Assembly: GCF_014930365.1 (NCBI RefSeq)
Contig: NZ_JABXWI010000008.1
Span: 186,001 to 250,000 of the forward strand
Length of the DNA stretch: 64,000 bases
Reading direction: 5' to 3'
Source: Streptomyces caniscabiei
GTDB taxonomy: Bacteria; Actinomycetota; Actinomycetes; Streptomycetales; Streptomycetaceae
Part shown: positions 1 to 8,031 of the stretch, one piece after another
Position numbering within the stretch: position 1 is the stretch's first letter
Layout of the letters: every line of letters begins with the position of its first letter
Program-made: the position numbers and the translations under genes
The notes under the pieces: model-generated
Told to the model about the DNA's origin: nothing
Databases searched by the model: none
What the model saw: only the letters and a program-made list of their open reading frames with translations

Positions 1-2382
1 CGCCTCCTGCACCGGCAGGCCGAGCCGGCCGGCCTCCACCTCGGCGGTCCGCACGAGATGGTGTGCCCGGTCGAGGTCCCCGCACTCCAGCGTGGCCGTG
101 GCCAGCAGGGCGAGGAGGAAGGGCCGGGAGAACGGGCGCACCAGGGGCAGCCGCTCGCCGCCCACGCCCTCCAGCAGGGTCCGACGGCACCCGGCGGCGT
201 CCCCGGCCAGCAGGCGCGCCTCGGCGAGCAGACCCGTCGCCGAGGTGGCCCACCAGCTCCGGCCGGGCGGGGCGACCGTGGTCGCCTCCTCGACCAGGGC
301 GACGGCCTCGGCGGCGTGGCCCCGGCCCCGGGACCAGACGAGCGCCGTCGTACGCATCGCCCGCGCCAGGGTGACCGCGCCTTCGGCGCCGAGGGCGCCG
401 GCCAGGGTCTCGACCTGGCGGGCCCGCCGCTCGGAGTCGTCCAGCCGGCCGGTCCACTGCTCGGCCATGGCGAGGGCCAGCAGCCGGTGCATGAGGATGG
501 GCCGGCCCGCGTCCGAGTCCGCCGTCTCCGGTCCGCGGGCCAGATGGCGTGCCGCGTCCGCGAACCGTTCCAGGTAGAGCTCGGCGCAGCCGAGCAGGGC
601 GAGGGTCTCCGGCGTCCGTCCGGCGAGCGGGTCGGGCAGTGCGTCCAGCAGCCGCGCGCAGTCGGTGACCTCGGGGCCCGCCTCGTCGATGTCCCCGGCG
701 TGGGTGGCGCACAGGGCGGACAGGACGCGGAGCACGGTGCGATCCGCTCCGCCCGCCGCCCGCGCGGCCTCCCGGAGCAGCGTCCGCGCCTGCTCGTGGG
801 TGCCGCGGACGACATGGATCAGGCCGTACTCGATGGCGAGGCGGACGGCCTCGGCCGGCAGTGGGTCGGGCAGCGGCCGGGGCAGCAGGCCGAGCGCGGC
901 CCCCACGACGGCCGTCGCCTCCTTGTACCGGCCGAGCTGTCGCTCGGCGTCGGCCCAGACGGTGTGTGCCTGGAGCGTCTGGCTGTCGGTGAGCTCGGCC
1001 CGGGGGGCGCCCAGCAGTTCGTGGGCGCGGGCGCGTGCCTCCGCCGGCTGCCCGGAGGCGATCAGGGCGCGGCAGCAGGCGAGTTCGAGAGCGGTCCGGG
1101 CGGCGCGGTCACCGTCGCGGTCGGGCAGGGTCTCCAGGGCCAGCCGGAACCAGCGGGCGGCGGTCGCCGGCGACCGTGCGGCGATCTCGGCGGCTCCCTC
1201 GGCCAGCGTGCGGGCGGCGTCGAGGCCCTCCGTGCCGAGGAGGTGCTCGGCGTGGCGGGCCCGTTCGGCGGCCCGGCCGCCGCGGGCGGTGACCAGGTCC
1301 AGGGCGCGGTGGTGGGCGCGCAGCCGGACCGAGGATCCTGCCCGTTCGTACGCGACGTGACCGACGACGGGGTGACGGAAGCGCAGGGCCCCGCTCCAGT
1401 CGGCCGGCCGGACCAGGTCGGCGTGCTCCAGTTCGGCGAACGCGTCGAGGGTGGGGTCCAGGCCCAGCCCGGCGACCCGGGCCACGTCCTGCGGGCGGAA
1501 CGGGGTGCCGAGCACGGCCGCCGCCGCCATCGCCGTCGCGGCCGGGGGTGTCAGAGCGTCGAGTTCGGCGATCAACGGCTTCGCCTCGTGGAGCAGTCCG
1601 TCGATGTCGGTCCCCGGGCGGTCGGGCCAGTGGCCGGGCCGCCAGCGCGCCGCGAGCAGCAGACGCAGATGCCGTGGATTCCCCTCGGCGGCGGCGCACA
1701 CCTGACTCGCGAACTCCCGTACCACGGCGGGTTCGTGGGAGGACGGCGGGTGGTTCGCGCGCTCGTGCGCGTGCGGCGCGGGGCCCGCGCACGTGTGCCG
1801 GGCGGCGAGCAGGACGGCCGTCGCCTCCGCGTCGAGCGGACCCGGTTCGATCCGCGTGAGGGTGCCGGTCCGGACCCCGTCCTCCAGCGCGTCCCGCAGC
1901 TCCGGCGGGGTCTGCCGGGGCCGGTGGGCGAGCGCCAGCACGAAGGGGCCGGCCACCACGGAACGGACCAGCCGCACGAGCGCCGCCGTCGACGCCGGAT
2001 CGCACCGGTGCACGTCGTCCAGGACCAGGACACCACCGGCGGCCCAGCGGGCGGGCCGGTCGTGGAACTCGGCGAACACCCGTCCGCCCCCGCCCGCCGG
2101 CCGGGGGAAACCCCGCCGTGCCTCGAACGCGTCACGGAAGACCTGGAGCGGGACCGCGCCGCCGCGCACGGCATGGGCCCGGGCGACCGGGAGACGCCGG
2201 CGGGCCGCCAGGTCCAGCAGGGCCGTCGCGAGACGGGTCTTGCCGATGCCCGGCTCGCCGGTGATCTCCACCACCGACCCCCGGCCGTTCCCCAGCGCGT
2301 CGAGGACCTGCGTGAGCCGCGCGAGTTCGGCCTCCCGCGCGACGGGGAGCCCTCCGGCCTCGGGTACGGGCACCGCGGTCAT
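1..2382 (-). CDS. Large LuxR/AAA-type ATPase regulator, C-terminus outside window
   Basis: Read on the reverse strand from an ATG at 2382, the frame stays open to the window edge (794 codons). The start of the protein has a Walker A motif GEPGIGKT (about residues 42-49) followed by a Walker B-like VLVLDDVH (about residue 117). The rest is Ala/Leu/Arg-rich helical sequence typical of the TPR-like arm of MalT/LuxR large ATP-binding regulators. These proteins normally end in a LuxR helix-turn-helix of about 60 residues, which would lie beyond position 1, so the DNA-binding class is inferred and not seen. The long forward reading frame over the same bases is a GC-rich shadow: it has no motifs, while the reverse frame has a coherent nucleotide-binding site. 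Target genes are unknown. Confidence 0.8.
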   Translation of the reverse strand, partial: MTAVPVPEAGGLPVAREAELARLTQVLDALGNGRGSVVEITGEPGIGKTRLATALLDLAARRRLPVARAHAVRGGAVPLQVFRDAFEARRGFPRPAGGGGRVFAEFHDRPARWAAGGVLVLDDVHRCDPASTAALVRLVRSVVAGPFVLALAHRPRQTPPELRDALEDGVRTGTLTRIEPGPLDAEATAVLLAARHTCAGPAPHAHERANHPPSSHEPAVVREFASQVCAAAEGNPRHLRLLLAARWRPGHWPDRPGTDIDGLLHEAKPLIAELDALTPPAATAMAAAAVLGTPFRPQDVARVAGLGLDPTLDAFAELEHADLVRPADWSGALRFRHPVVGHVAYERAGSSVRLRAHHRALDLVTARGGRAAERARHAEHLLGTEGLDAARTLAEGAAEIAARSPATAARWFRLALETLPDRDGDRAARTALELACCRALIASGQPAEARARAHELLGAPRAELTDSQTLQAHTVWADAERQLGRYKEATAVVGAALGLLPRPLPDPLPAEAVRLAIEYGLIHVVRGTHEQARTLLREAARAAGGADRTVLRVLSALCATHAGDIDEAGPEVTDCARLLDALPDPLAGRTPETLALLGCAELYLERFADAARHLARGPETADSDAGRPILMHRLLALAMAEQWTGRLDDSERRARQVETLAGALGAEGAVTLARAMRTTALVWSRGRGHAAEAVALVEEATTVAPPGRSWWATSATGLLAEARLLAGDAAGCRRTLLEGVGGERLPLVRPFSRPFLLALLATATLECGDLDRAHHLVRTAEVEAGRLGLPVQEA

Positions 2383-2531
2383 GCGTGCCGTTCCCCCTCC
2401 GCGTACGGTCCGGCGACCCCTGGCTCACTCCGGCCCCGGGGCGTCCTCGGGGCAACCCTACAGAAGCAAGAGAGGGTGATCCGCTTGTGTGACCAGGGGC
2501 GGTGACCGGCCGGGACGCGCAGGTGGTGCGG

Positions 2532-3212
2532 TCAGGGCGAGGCGGGCGGGTCCAGGAGGCGGACGACGATCGACCACGGTCCGTCGGAGCGGGCGTAGAG
2601 GAGACAGGGGCCGGAGAGAGGGGCTTCGCCGTGCCAGGGGCCCACGTGGTTGGCCAGCTCGTCGAGGAAGCCGGTGCCGTCCGGTTCGAAGGTGTCGACG
2701 AGGAAGTACCCGCCGTCGTCGGAGCGCGGATCGCCCTCGTACCGGAGCGTCGCGATCCCGGGCCCGCCGGTGTGGCGCAGCACGTCCGAGGCGGGACGCC
2801 GCGAGTGGCCCGCACAGGGCAGCGCGCTCGACAGCGGGCTCACGTCGACCGTCCACGGCCCGTCCGCCTGGACGCGCACCGCCCGCACCGGCCGGTCGTC
2901 GGCGTTCACCAGGGCGCGGCACGAGAACGGGCCGTCGGTGTAGACGAGTTGGCTCTGCGAGTGCAGCCTCCCGTCGAGGGCGTCCACGACGAAGTGACCG
3001 CTCCCCGCGTGGGTGATGTCGAAGATGACCGGCCCCGTCCCGGTGGTCAGCCGGGTGACCGCGTCGCCGTCGCCGTCGATCCGCTGGAGCGCCGGGCCGC
3101 CCGCGGTCAGCAGCGGGGGCGCCTGCCGGGGCGGCTCGTCGCTCTTGCCGAGCCCGGAGGGCGGCACCACAGGGGCCTGTCGCCGCGCACGGTCGCGTCG
3201 GAACCACTTCAT
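2532..3212 (-). CDS. Hypothetical protein with two similar halves
   Basis: A 226-residue protein starting at an ATG preceded by a G-rich ribosome site. I do not recognise the family. The N-terminal 40 residues are basic and proline-rich (MKWFRRDRARRQ), without a clear signal peptide or membrane segment. The rest looks like an internal duplication. The first half has a GPVIFDITHAG element and ends DGPWTVDV; the second has GPGIATLRYEG and ends DGPWSIVV. Each unit is about 75-80 residues with a central acidic stretch and reads as beta-rich. It is divergent from the peroxidase gene at 3522 across a 309-bp intergenic region. It may be a cytoplasmic or surface beta-sandwich protein; no function is claimed. 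Confidence 0.7.
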   Translation of the reverse strand: MKWFRRDRARRQAPVVPPSGLGKSDEPPRQAPPLLTAGGPALQRIDGDGDAVTRLTTGTGPVIFDITHAGSGHFVVDALDGRLHSQSQLVYTDGPFSCRALVNADDRPVRAVRVQADGPWTVDVSPLSSALPCAGHSRRPASDVLRHTGGPGIATLRYEGDPRSDDGGYFLVDTFEPDGTGFLDELANHVGPWHGEAPLSGPCLLYARSDGPWSIVVRLLDPPASP

Positions 3213-3521
3213 GGAGCCCCCCTGGTGACGTCTGCGCACAGTATTGGGCGTCCGGGTCTCCGCGTACACAACGAGGACCGCACTTCGCCAACCGCCTTCG
3301 CGGCACGGGAGATTGTGGCGTTCATCATTGTTTGCGGGGGAGTGGGCACGGCCGGGCATCGTCCTCGGTCCGGCCGGGCATGGTGAGGAGGGCGGAACAC
3401 GCCCGGGGCAGGCGGCGCGCGACGACGGGGTCGTGCGACTGCCCACGGAGCCGCCCGAGCCGTCCTGAGCGAATGTCGTCCACACGTGGTGCGCACGTGT
3501 GGTGCGTGAAGAGGGGGAGCC
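3213..3521. other. Intergenic region, divergent promoters
   Basis: 309 bp separating the divergent hypothetical gene and DyP peroxidase gene. No coding sequence is supported. It contains a strong inverted repeat close to the peroxidase start, listed separately, and a G-rich ribosome site just before the ATG at 3522. Confidence 0.6.
3480..3502. promoter_or_regulatory. Perfect 9-bp inverted repeat upstream of DyP peroxidase
   Basis: CCACACGTG, spacer GTGCG, then CACGTGTGG: two perfectly complementary 9-bp arms ending 19 bp before the peroxidase start codon. Position and symmetry suggest a protein operator overlapping the promoter or 5' leader. The binding protein is unknown, and an mRNA hairpin is an alternative. 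Confidence 0.5.
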
Positions 3522-4472
3522 ATGGTGCCGCCGGTCCTGCCGGAGGACGTGTCGTCGCAGCCGATGCTGAGCCCGCTGACGTCCGCCGCCGTCTTCCTGG
3601 TCGTCGGCGTCGTCCCCGGTGGTGAGCCGACGGCCCGCGGGGTGCTGGCCCAACTCGCCGGTCTGGAAAGGGCGGTGGGCTTCTCCAGCCCCGACGGCGC
3701 GCTCGGCTGTGTGGCGGGGATCGGCGCCGACGCCTGGGACCGCCTCTTCGGCACGCCCCGCCCCGCCGCCCTGCACCCGTTCCCGCAGCTGGAGGGCCCC
3801 CGGCACCGGGCCGTGTCCACGCCGGGCGACCTGCTCTTCCACATCCGGGCGACCCGCGTGGACCTCTGCTTCGCGCTGGCCGCCGAGATCATGCGGCAAC
3901 TGCGCGGCGCGGTCACCCTGGAGGACGAGGTCCAGGCCTTCGCGTACCTCGACTCCCGCAACCTCCTCGGCTTCGTCGACGGCACCGAGAACCCGGTCGG
4001 GCGCGTCGCCGCCGACGCCGTGCTCGTCGGTGACGAGGACCCCGGCTTCCGGGGCGGCAGCTATGTGCTCGTGCAGAAGTACCTGCACGATGTGGAGTCC
4101 TGGGAGAAGCTCCCCGTCGAGGCCCAGGAGAGGGTCATCGGCCGGACCAAGCTCACCAACCTCGAACTCGACGTGGAGGGTTCGCACGTCGACGTCAACA
4201 CCCTCCTCTCCCCGGACGGCACGGAACAGCGCATACTGCGCGCCGCCATGCCGTTCGGCAGGCCCGGACAGGGCGAGTTCGGCACGTACTTCATCGCCTA
4301 CGCCCGTGACCCCTCGGTCCCCGAGGCGATGCTGCGGAGGATGTTCCTCGGCGAACCGCCCAACGGCCACGACCCGATCCTGGACTTCTCCCGGGCCGTG
4401 ACCGGAACCATGTTCTTCGTGCCCTCCGCCGACTTCCTGCGCACCGCCCCCGCCCGGCGCCCGCCCGTCTGA
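3522..4472 (+). CDS. Dye-decolourising (DyP-type) heme peroxidase, B-type
   Basis: A 316-residue cytoplasmic-type DyP peroxidase, which uses heme and hydrogen peroxide to oxidise dyes, phenolics or Mn(II). The family motif GFVDGTENP lies at residues 150-158; its Asp is the distal acid that activates peroxide. The SHVDV segment at 221-225 supplies the proximal heme ligand His222, as in YfeX/DypB proteins, and is followed by LRAAMPFG at 239-246. There is no Tat or Sec signal, unlike A-type DyPs, and no encapsulin gene is seen nearby. The ATG follows a GGGGGAG ribosome site. The gene converges on the amidohydrolase gene with only 3 bp between stop codons. Confidence 0.92.
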   Translation: MVPPVLPEDVSSQPMLSPLTSAAVFLVVGVVPGGEPTARGVLAQLAGLERAVGFSSPDGALGCVAGIGADAWDRLFGTPRPAALHPFPQLEGPRHRAVSTPGDLLFHIRATRVDLCFALAAEIMRQLRGAVTLEDEVQAFAYLDSRNLLGFVDGTENPVGRVAADAVLVGDEDPGFRGGSYVLVQKYLHDVESWEKLPVEAQERVIGRTKLTNLELDVEGSHVDVNTLLSPDGTEQRILRAAMPFGRPGQGEFGTYFIAYARDPSVPEAMLRRMFLGEPPNGHDPILDFSRAVTGTMFFVPSADFLRTAPARRPPV

Positions 4473-4475
4473 CCG

Positions 4476-6038
4476 TCAGAACTCGTCCTCGCCCTCGACG
4501 AAGGTCCGCACCACCTCGATGTCCCCGATCCGGGACACGTCCACCCGGCGCGGGTCGTCCCCCAGCACGACGAGATCGGCCCGCCTGCCGGGGGTGAGGC
4601 TGCCGGCGTCACCGTCCCAGTGGCAGGCGCGGGCGGCCTCGACGGTGTACGCGCGCAGCGCCTCCTCCACGGTGATCGCCTCGTCGGGGCCGATGAGGCG
4701 GCCGGACTCCGAGGCCCGCTCCACCATGAACTGGATCGCCCGCAGCGGGGCGCCGTTCGCGACCGGGCGGTCCGAGCTGCCGGCCACCCGGACACCGTGG
4801 TCGAGGAAGCCCCGGCCCCGGTACAGCCAGCCGGCCCGCTCCTCGCCCATGATCGTGGCGTAGTCGTCGCCGTAGTAGCGCAGGAAGCTCGGCTGGACGA
4901 CGACGGTGACACCGAGCGCGGCCAGCCGGGGCAGTTGGTCGGGGCGGACCAGGCCCGCGTGCTCGACACGGTGGCGTGCCTCCGGGCGAGGGCTCAGCTT
5001 CCGGGCCTTCTCCAGCGCGTCCAGGGCGACGTCCAGGGCCCGGTCGCCGATCGCGTGCACCGCGAGCTGCCAGCCCGCGAGGTGCCCCTCGACGATCGTG
5101 CTCTCCAGGACCTCGGGCTCGTGCATGAGTTGACCGGAGCCGCCAGTGCCCAGATAGGGGCTGGTCAGGGCCGCCGTACGGGCCATCATGCCGCCGTCGG
5201 TGAAGACCTTGAGCGAGCCGAGGGAGAGGGCGCCCTCGCCGAAGCCCGTGCGCAGACCGAGGTCGATCGCCCGGCTCGTGGTGTCGTCGGCGTCGGCGCG
5301 CACCGGGCGCAGCGCGTCGGCGGCCACCATCAGCCGTACCCGCAGGGGCAGCCGGCCCGACTCGTGGGCGAGCTGGTAGGCGGCGCCCTCGACGGGGCTG
5401 TGCCCGAACAGCCGGGCCCCGACGCCCGCTTCGGCGCACCCGGTGATGCCCTCGGACCGGCAGACGCGGGCCGCGTGCTCGATCGCCGAGGCCAGTTCGG
5501 TGAGCGAGTGCGGCGGCCGGGACTGCAGCGCGGCCCCCATGGCGCCCTCCGCGAGGAACCCGTCCGGCCGGGCCACGTCCGCCGGAAGTCCCGCGAGCAC
5601 CGCCGAGTTGACGAGGCAGGCGTGCCCGGAGAGATGGCCCAGGTACACCTTGCGTCCGGCGCTGACGGTGTCGAGGTCGCTCGCGGTGAGGGGGCGGTCG
5701 AGGGTGCGCTGGTCGTAGCCGCCGAAGTCCACCCAGCCGCCGTCCGGTGCCCCTGACGCCGCTTGTGCCACCACGCGGAGCACGTCGTCGGCGCGTCGAC
5801 ACGGCGCCACGCTGGGTGCCTTGGCCTTCAGGCCCGCCCAGGCCAGGTGCACATGGGCGTCGATGAAGCCGGGGAGCACGGTGGCACCGTCCAGGTCCAG
5901 GGTCCGGCGCGCCGGAAGGCCCGCCACGTCCTCGTCCAGGCCGACGATCCGGCCGCCCCAGACGCCGAGTTCCCGGGCGGTCGGGCGGTCCGGATCCATG
6001 GTGACGATGTGGGCGTTGGTGATCCTGGTGCTGAGCAC
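4476..6038 (-). CDS. Amidohydrolase, YtcJ/amidohydrolase_3 family
   Basis: A 520-residue metal-dependent hydrolase of the amidohydrolase superfamily. An N-terminal beta-sandwich segment precedes the metal motif HVH (residues 62-64, in GFIDAHVHLAW). Downstream are the family blocks KVFTDGGMMARTA, HAIGDRALD, RHRVEHAG and GSSDRPV. A second beta-sandwich segment follows near the C-terminus (GSLTPGRRADLVVLGDDPR). The substrate cannot be read from sequence; relatives act on N-acyl, formyl or cyclic amide compounds. The start codon is about 160 bp from the iron box at 6201-6219, back to back with the siderophore exporter operon. It could therefore be iron-regulated and act on the siderophore, but it may equally be an unrelated housekeeping enzyme. 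Confidence 0.88.
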   Translation of the reverse strand: MLSTRITNAHIVTMDPDRPTARELGVWGGRIVGLDEDVAGLPARRTLDLDGATVLPGFIDAHVHLAWAGLKAKAPSVAPCRRADDVLRVVAQAASGAPDGGWVDFGGYDQRTLDRPLTASDLDTVSAGRKVYLGHLSGHACLVNSAVLAGLPADVARPDGFLAEGAMGAALQSRPPHSLTELASAIEHAARVCRSEGITGCAEAGVGARLFGHSPVEGAAYQLAHESGRLPLRVRLMVAADALRPVRADADDTTSRAIDLGLRTGFGEGALSLGSLKVFTDGGMMARTAALTSPYLGTGGSGQLMHEPEVLESTIVEGHLAGWQLAVHAIGDRALDVALDALEKARKLSPRPEARHRVEHAGLVRPDQLPRLAALGVTVVVQPSFLRYYGDDYATIMGEERAGWLYRGRGFLDHGVRVAGSSDRPVANGAPLRAIQFMVERASESGRLIGPDEAITVEEALRAYTVEAARACHWDGDAGSLTPGRRADLVVLGDDPRRVDVSRIGDIEVVRTFVEGEDEF

Positions 6039-6200
6039 GGACAGGTCCTTCCGGTCGGGGGCGGGGGCCCGGGGCGTTCTCGTCCAGGTGAAGTCGCCTG
6101 GTCCGTACGCCAGTTGACGGTCGGTTCGGCTAATGTCCCCCGCGTTCGGGGAGGTCGCTCAGGTCTCGAAGACGTCTCGGGGCTGGCCCAGGAAGACAAA

Positions 6201-6219
6201 TGTAGTTAGCCTTACCTAA
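6201..6219 (-). promoter_or_regulatory. Iron box (DmdR/IdeR-type) upstream of exporter operon
   Basis: On the reverse strand it reads TTAGGTAAGGCTAACTACA, matching 15 of 19 positions of the palindromic consensus TTAGGTTAGGCTAACCTAA. It lies about 50 bp upstream of the preferred exporter start (6268) and 162 bp from the divergent amidohydrolase start. Iron-loaded DmdR would repress from here. The left half-site is nearly perfect and the other half is weaker. Confidence 0.75.
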
Positions 6220-6267
6220 GTTTCTTTGTACGTTTCCTGTGTTGGCGAAACCGGTCCGGAGTGTTGC

Positions 6268-8031
6268 GTGAGAAAAGCGGACCCACCGGGACGGAACGTC
6301 CTGTGGCGCGCGGTCGGCGGACAGCGTCGGGACGTCGTGCTCGGCGCGGTTCTGGGAATGGGGCACCAGACGGGTGAGGCCCTGGTGCCGGTGCTCATCG
6401 GAGTGGCCATCGAGCGCGGCGTCGTCGACGGCGACATCCCCGGACTGCTGCTGTGGCTGCTCCTCCTGGCCGCCGTGTACGTCGGGCTCTCCTTCAGCTT
6501 CCGGTTCAGCGCGCGGGCGGGTGAACGCGCCGCCGTCACCGCCGCGCACCACCTCAGGACCGCCCTCGTCGGCCGGGTCCTCGCACCCGAGGGCGGCGCC
6601 GAAGAGGGCAGGCTGCCGGGCGAGTTGACGAACATCGCCACCGAGGACGCCAAGCGGGTCGGGGCCGTCGCCATGGCCCTCATCGTCGCCTTAGCGGCCA
6701 CCGCCGGGCTCGTCGTCAGCGCGGTCGCCCTGCTGCGCGTCTCGCTCGTGCTGGGCCTCCTCGTGCTCCTGGGCTCCCCTCTGCTGCTGTGGCTGGGACA
6801 CCTGCTGAGCAAGCCCCTGGAACGGCGCAGCGAGACCGAACAGGACCGCGCCGCCCAGGCCTCCGGCGTCGCCGCCGACCTGGTGGCCGGGCTGCGCGTC
6901 CTCAAGGGCATCGGCGCCGAGCAGGCGGCCGTCGCCCGCTACCGGCGCGTCAGCCAGGACTCCCTCGCCGCCACGCTGCGCGCCGCCCGCGCCGAGGCCT
7001 GGCAGAACGGCGTCGTCACCATCCTCACCGGCGCGTTCATCGCCCTGGTCGCGCTCGTCGGCGGACACCTCGCCGCACGCGGCGACATCGGCCTCGGTGA
7101 ACTCGTCTCCTCCGTCGGCCTCGCCCTGTTCATCGTCGGCCCGCTCTCCGAGTTCGCCTGGATCAACGCCGAACTCGCCCAGGGCCGCGCCTCCGCCGCC
7201 CGGATCGCCGAGGTGCTGGACGCCCCCGGCGCCGTGGCCGCGAAGGGTTCCGCCGATGCCGTACCGCCGGCCGACGTCCAGGGCCGGCTGACGCTGCGCG
7301 CCCTGACCCACGGCGCCCTGCGCGGGGTCGACCTCGACATCGCCCCCGGCGAGACCGTCGGCGTCGCCACCACCGACCCCGCCGACGCCACCGCGCTGCT
7401 GCGCTGCCTCGGCCGCCACACCGACCCCGACGACGGCACCGTGGAACTGGACGGCACCGCGCTGACCGCGCTCGGACCGGACGACGTCCGCGCGGTGATG
7501 CTGGTCGCCGAGCACGACGCCGACCTGTTCGAGGGAACGGTTTTGGACAACGTCACGGCGGCGATCGTCACGACCGCGCCCACGGGAGCGACGTCGGGCG
7601 CCGCCGACACGGGGTCGGAGAGCGCGGCCGTACCGGCGGGCGTCACCGCCGCGATGGTCGCCTCCGGGACGGACGAGGTCGCCCGCGCCCTGCCCGACGG
7701 CATCCACACCGCCGTCACCGCACGCGGCCGTTCCCTCTCCGGCGGCCAACGCCAGCGCGTGGCCCTGGCCCGCGCCCTGGCCGCCGACGCGCCGGTCCTC
7801 GTCGTGCACGAACCGGCCACCGCCGTCGACGCCGTCACCGAGTCCCGCATCGCCGCCGGCATCCGGGACGTCCGCGGCGGACGCACCACACTCCTGGTGA
7901 CCAACAGCCCCGCCCTCCTCGCCGTCGCCGACCGTGTCGTCCTCCTCCACGAAGGCCGCGTCCTCGCGACCGGCGACCACGAACGCCTCGTCCACGAGCG
8001 CGCCGACTACCGGACGGCGGTCCTCACATGA
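6268..8031 (+). CDS. ABC exporter subunit with degenerate nucleotide site (siderophore efflux)
   Basis: A fused membrane-ATPase half-transporter (587 residues from GTG 6268, preferred because a GGAG ribosome site precedes it; a TTG at 6226 in the same frame has none and nearly abuts the iron box). About six membrane segments fill the first 320 residues. The ATPase part has lost key residues. The Walker A position (about 361-372) reads GETVGVATTDPAD with no GKS/T, the Walker B acidic pair is HE rather than DE (about 511), and the H-loop His is Asn (about 545). The LSGGQRQR signature (about 490) is intact. Its stop overlaps the start of the next exporter gene by 4 bp (ATGA), so the two proteins most likely form a heterodimer. 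The role as siderophore exporter is inferred from the iron box and cluster context. Confidence 0.85.
   Translation: MRKADPPGRNVLWRAVGGQRRDVVLGAVLGMGHQTGEALVPVLIGVAIERGVVDGDIPGLLLWLLLLAAVYVGLSFSFRFSARAGERAAVTAAHHLRTALVGRVLAPEGGAEEGRLPGELTNIATEDAKRVGAVAMALIVALAATAGLVVSAVALLRVSLVLGLLVLLGSPLLLWLGHLLSKPLERRSETEQDRAAQASGVAADLVAGLRVLKGIGAEQAAVARYRRVSQDSLAATLRAARAEAWQNGVVTILTGAFIALVALVGGHLAARGDIGLGELVSSVGLALFIVGPLSEFAWINAELAQGRASAARIAEVLDAPGAVAAKGSADAVPPADVQGRLTLRALTHGALRGVDLDIAPGETVGVATTDPADATALLRCLGRHTDPDDGTVELDGTALTALGPDDVRAVMLVAEHDADLFEGTVLDNVTAAIVTTAPTGATSGAADTGSESAAVPAGVTAAMVASGTDEVARALPDGIHTAVTARGRSLSGGQRQRVALARALAADAPVLVVHEPATAVDAVTESRIAAGIRDVRGGRTTLLVTNSPALLAVADRVVLLHEGRVLATGDHERLVHERADYRTAVLT

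Noticed and set aside
58-2505. An 815-codon forward open frame at the left edge
   Set aside because: The reverse frame has a Walker A/B ATPase; the forward frame is low-complexity Arg/Gly/Pro sequence without motifs.
6226-6267. TTG 6226 as the exporter start
   Set aside because: No ribosome site and only 6 bp from the iron box; GTG 6268 has GGAG at proper spacing.
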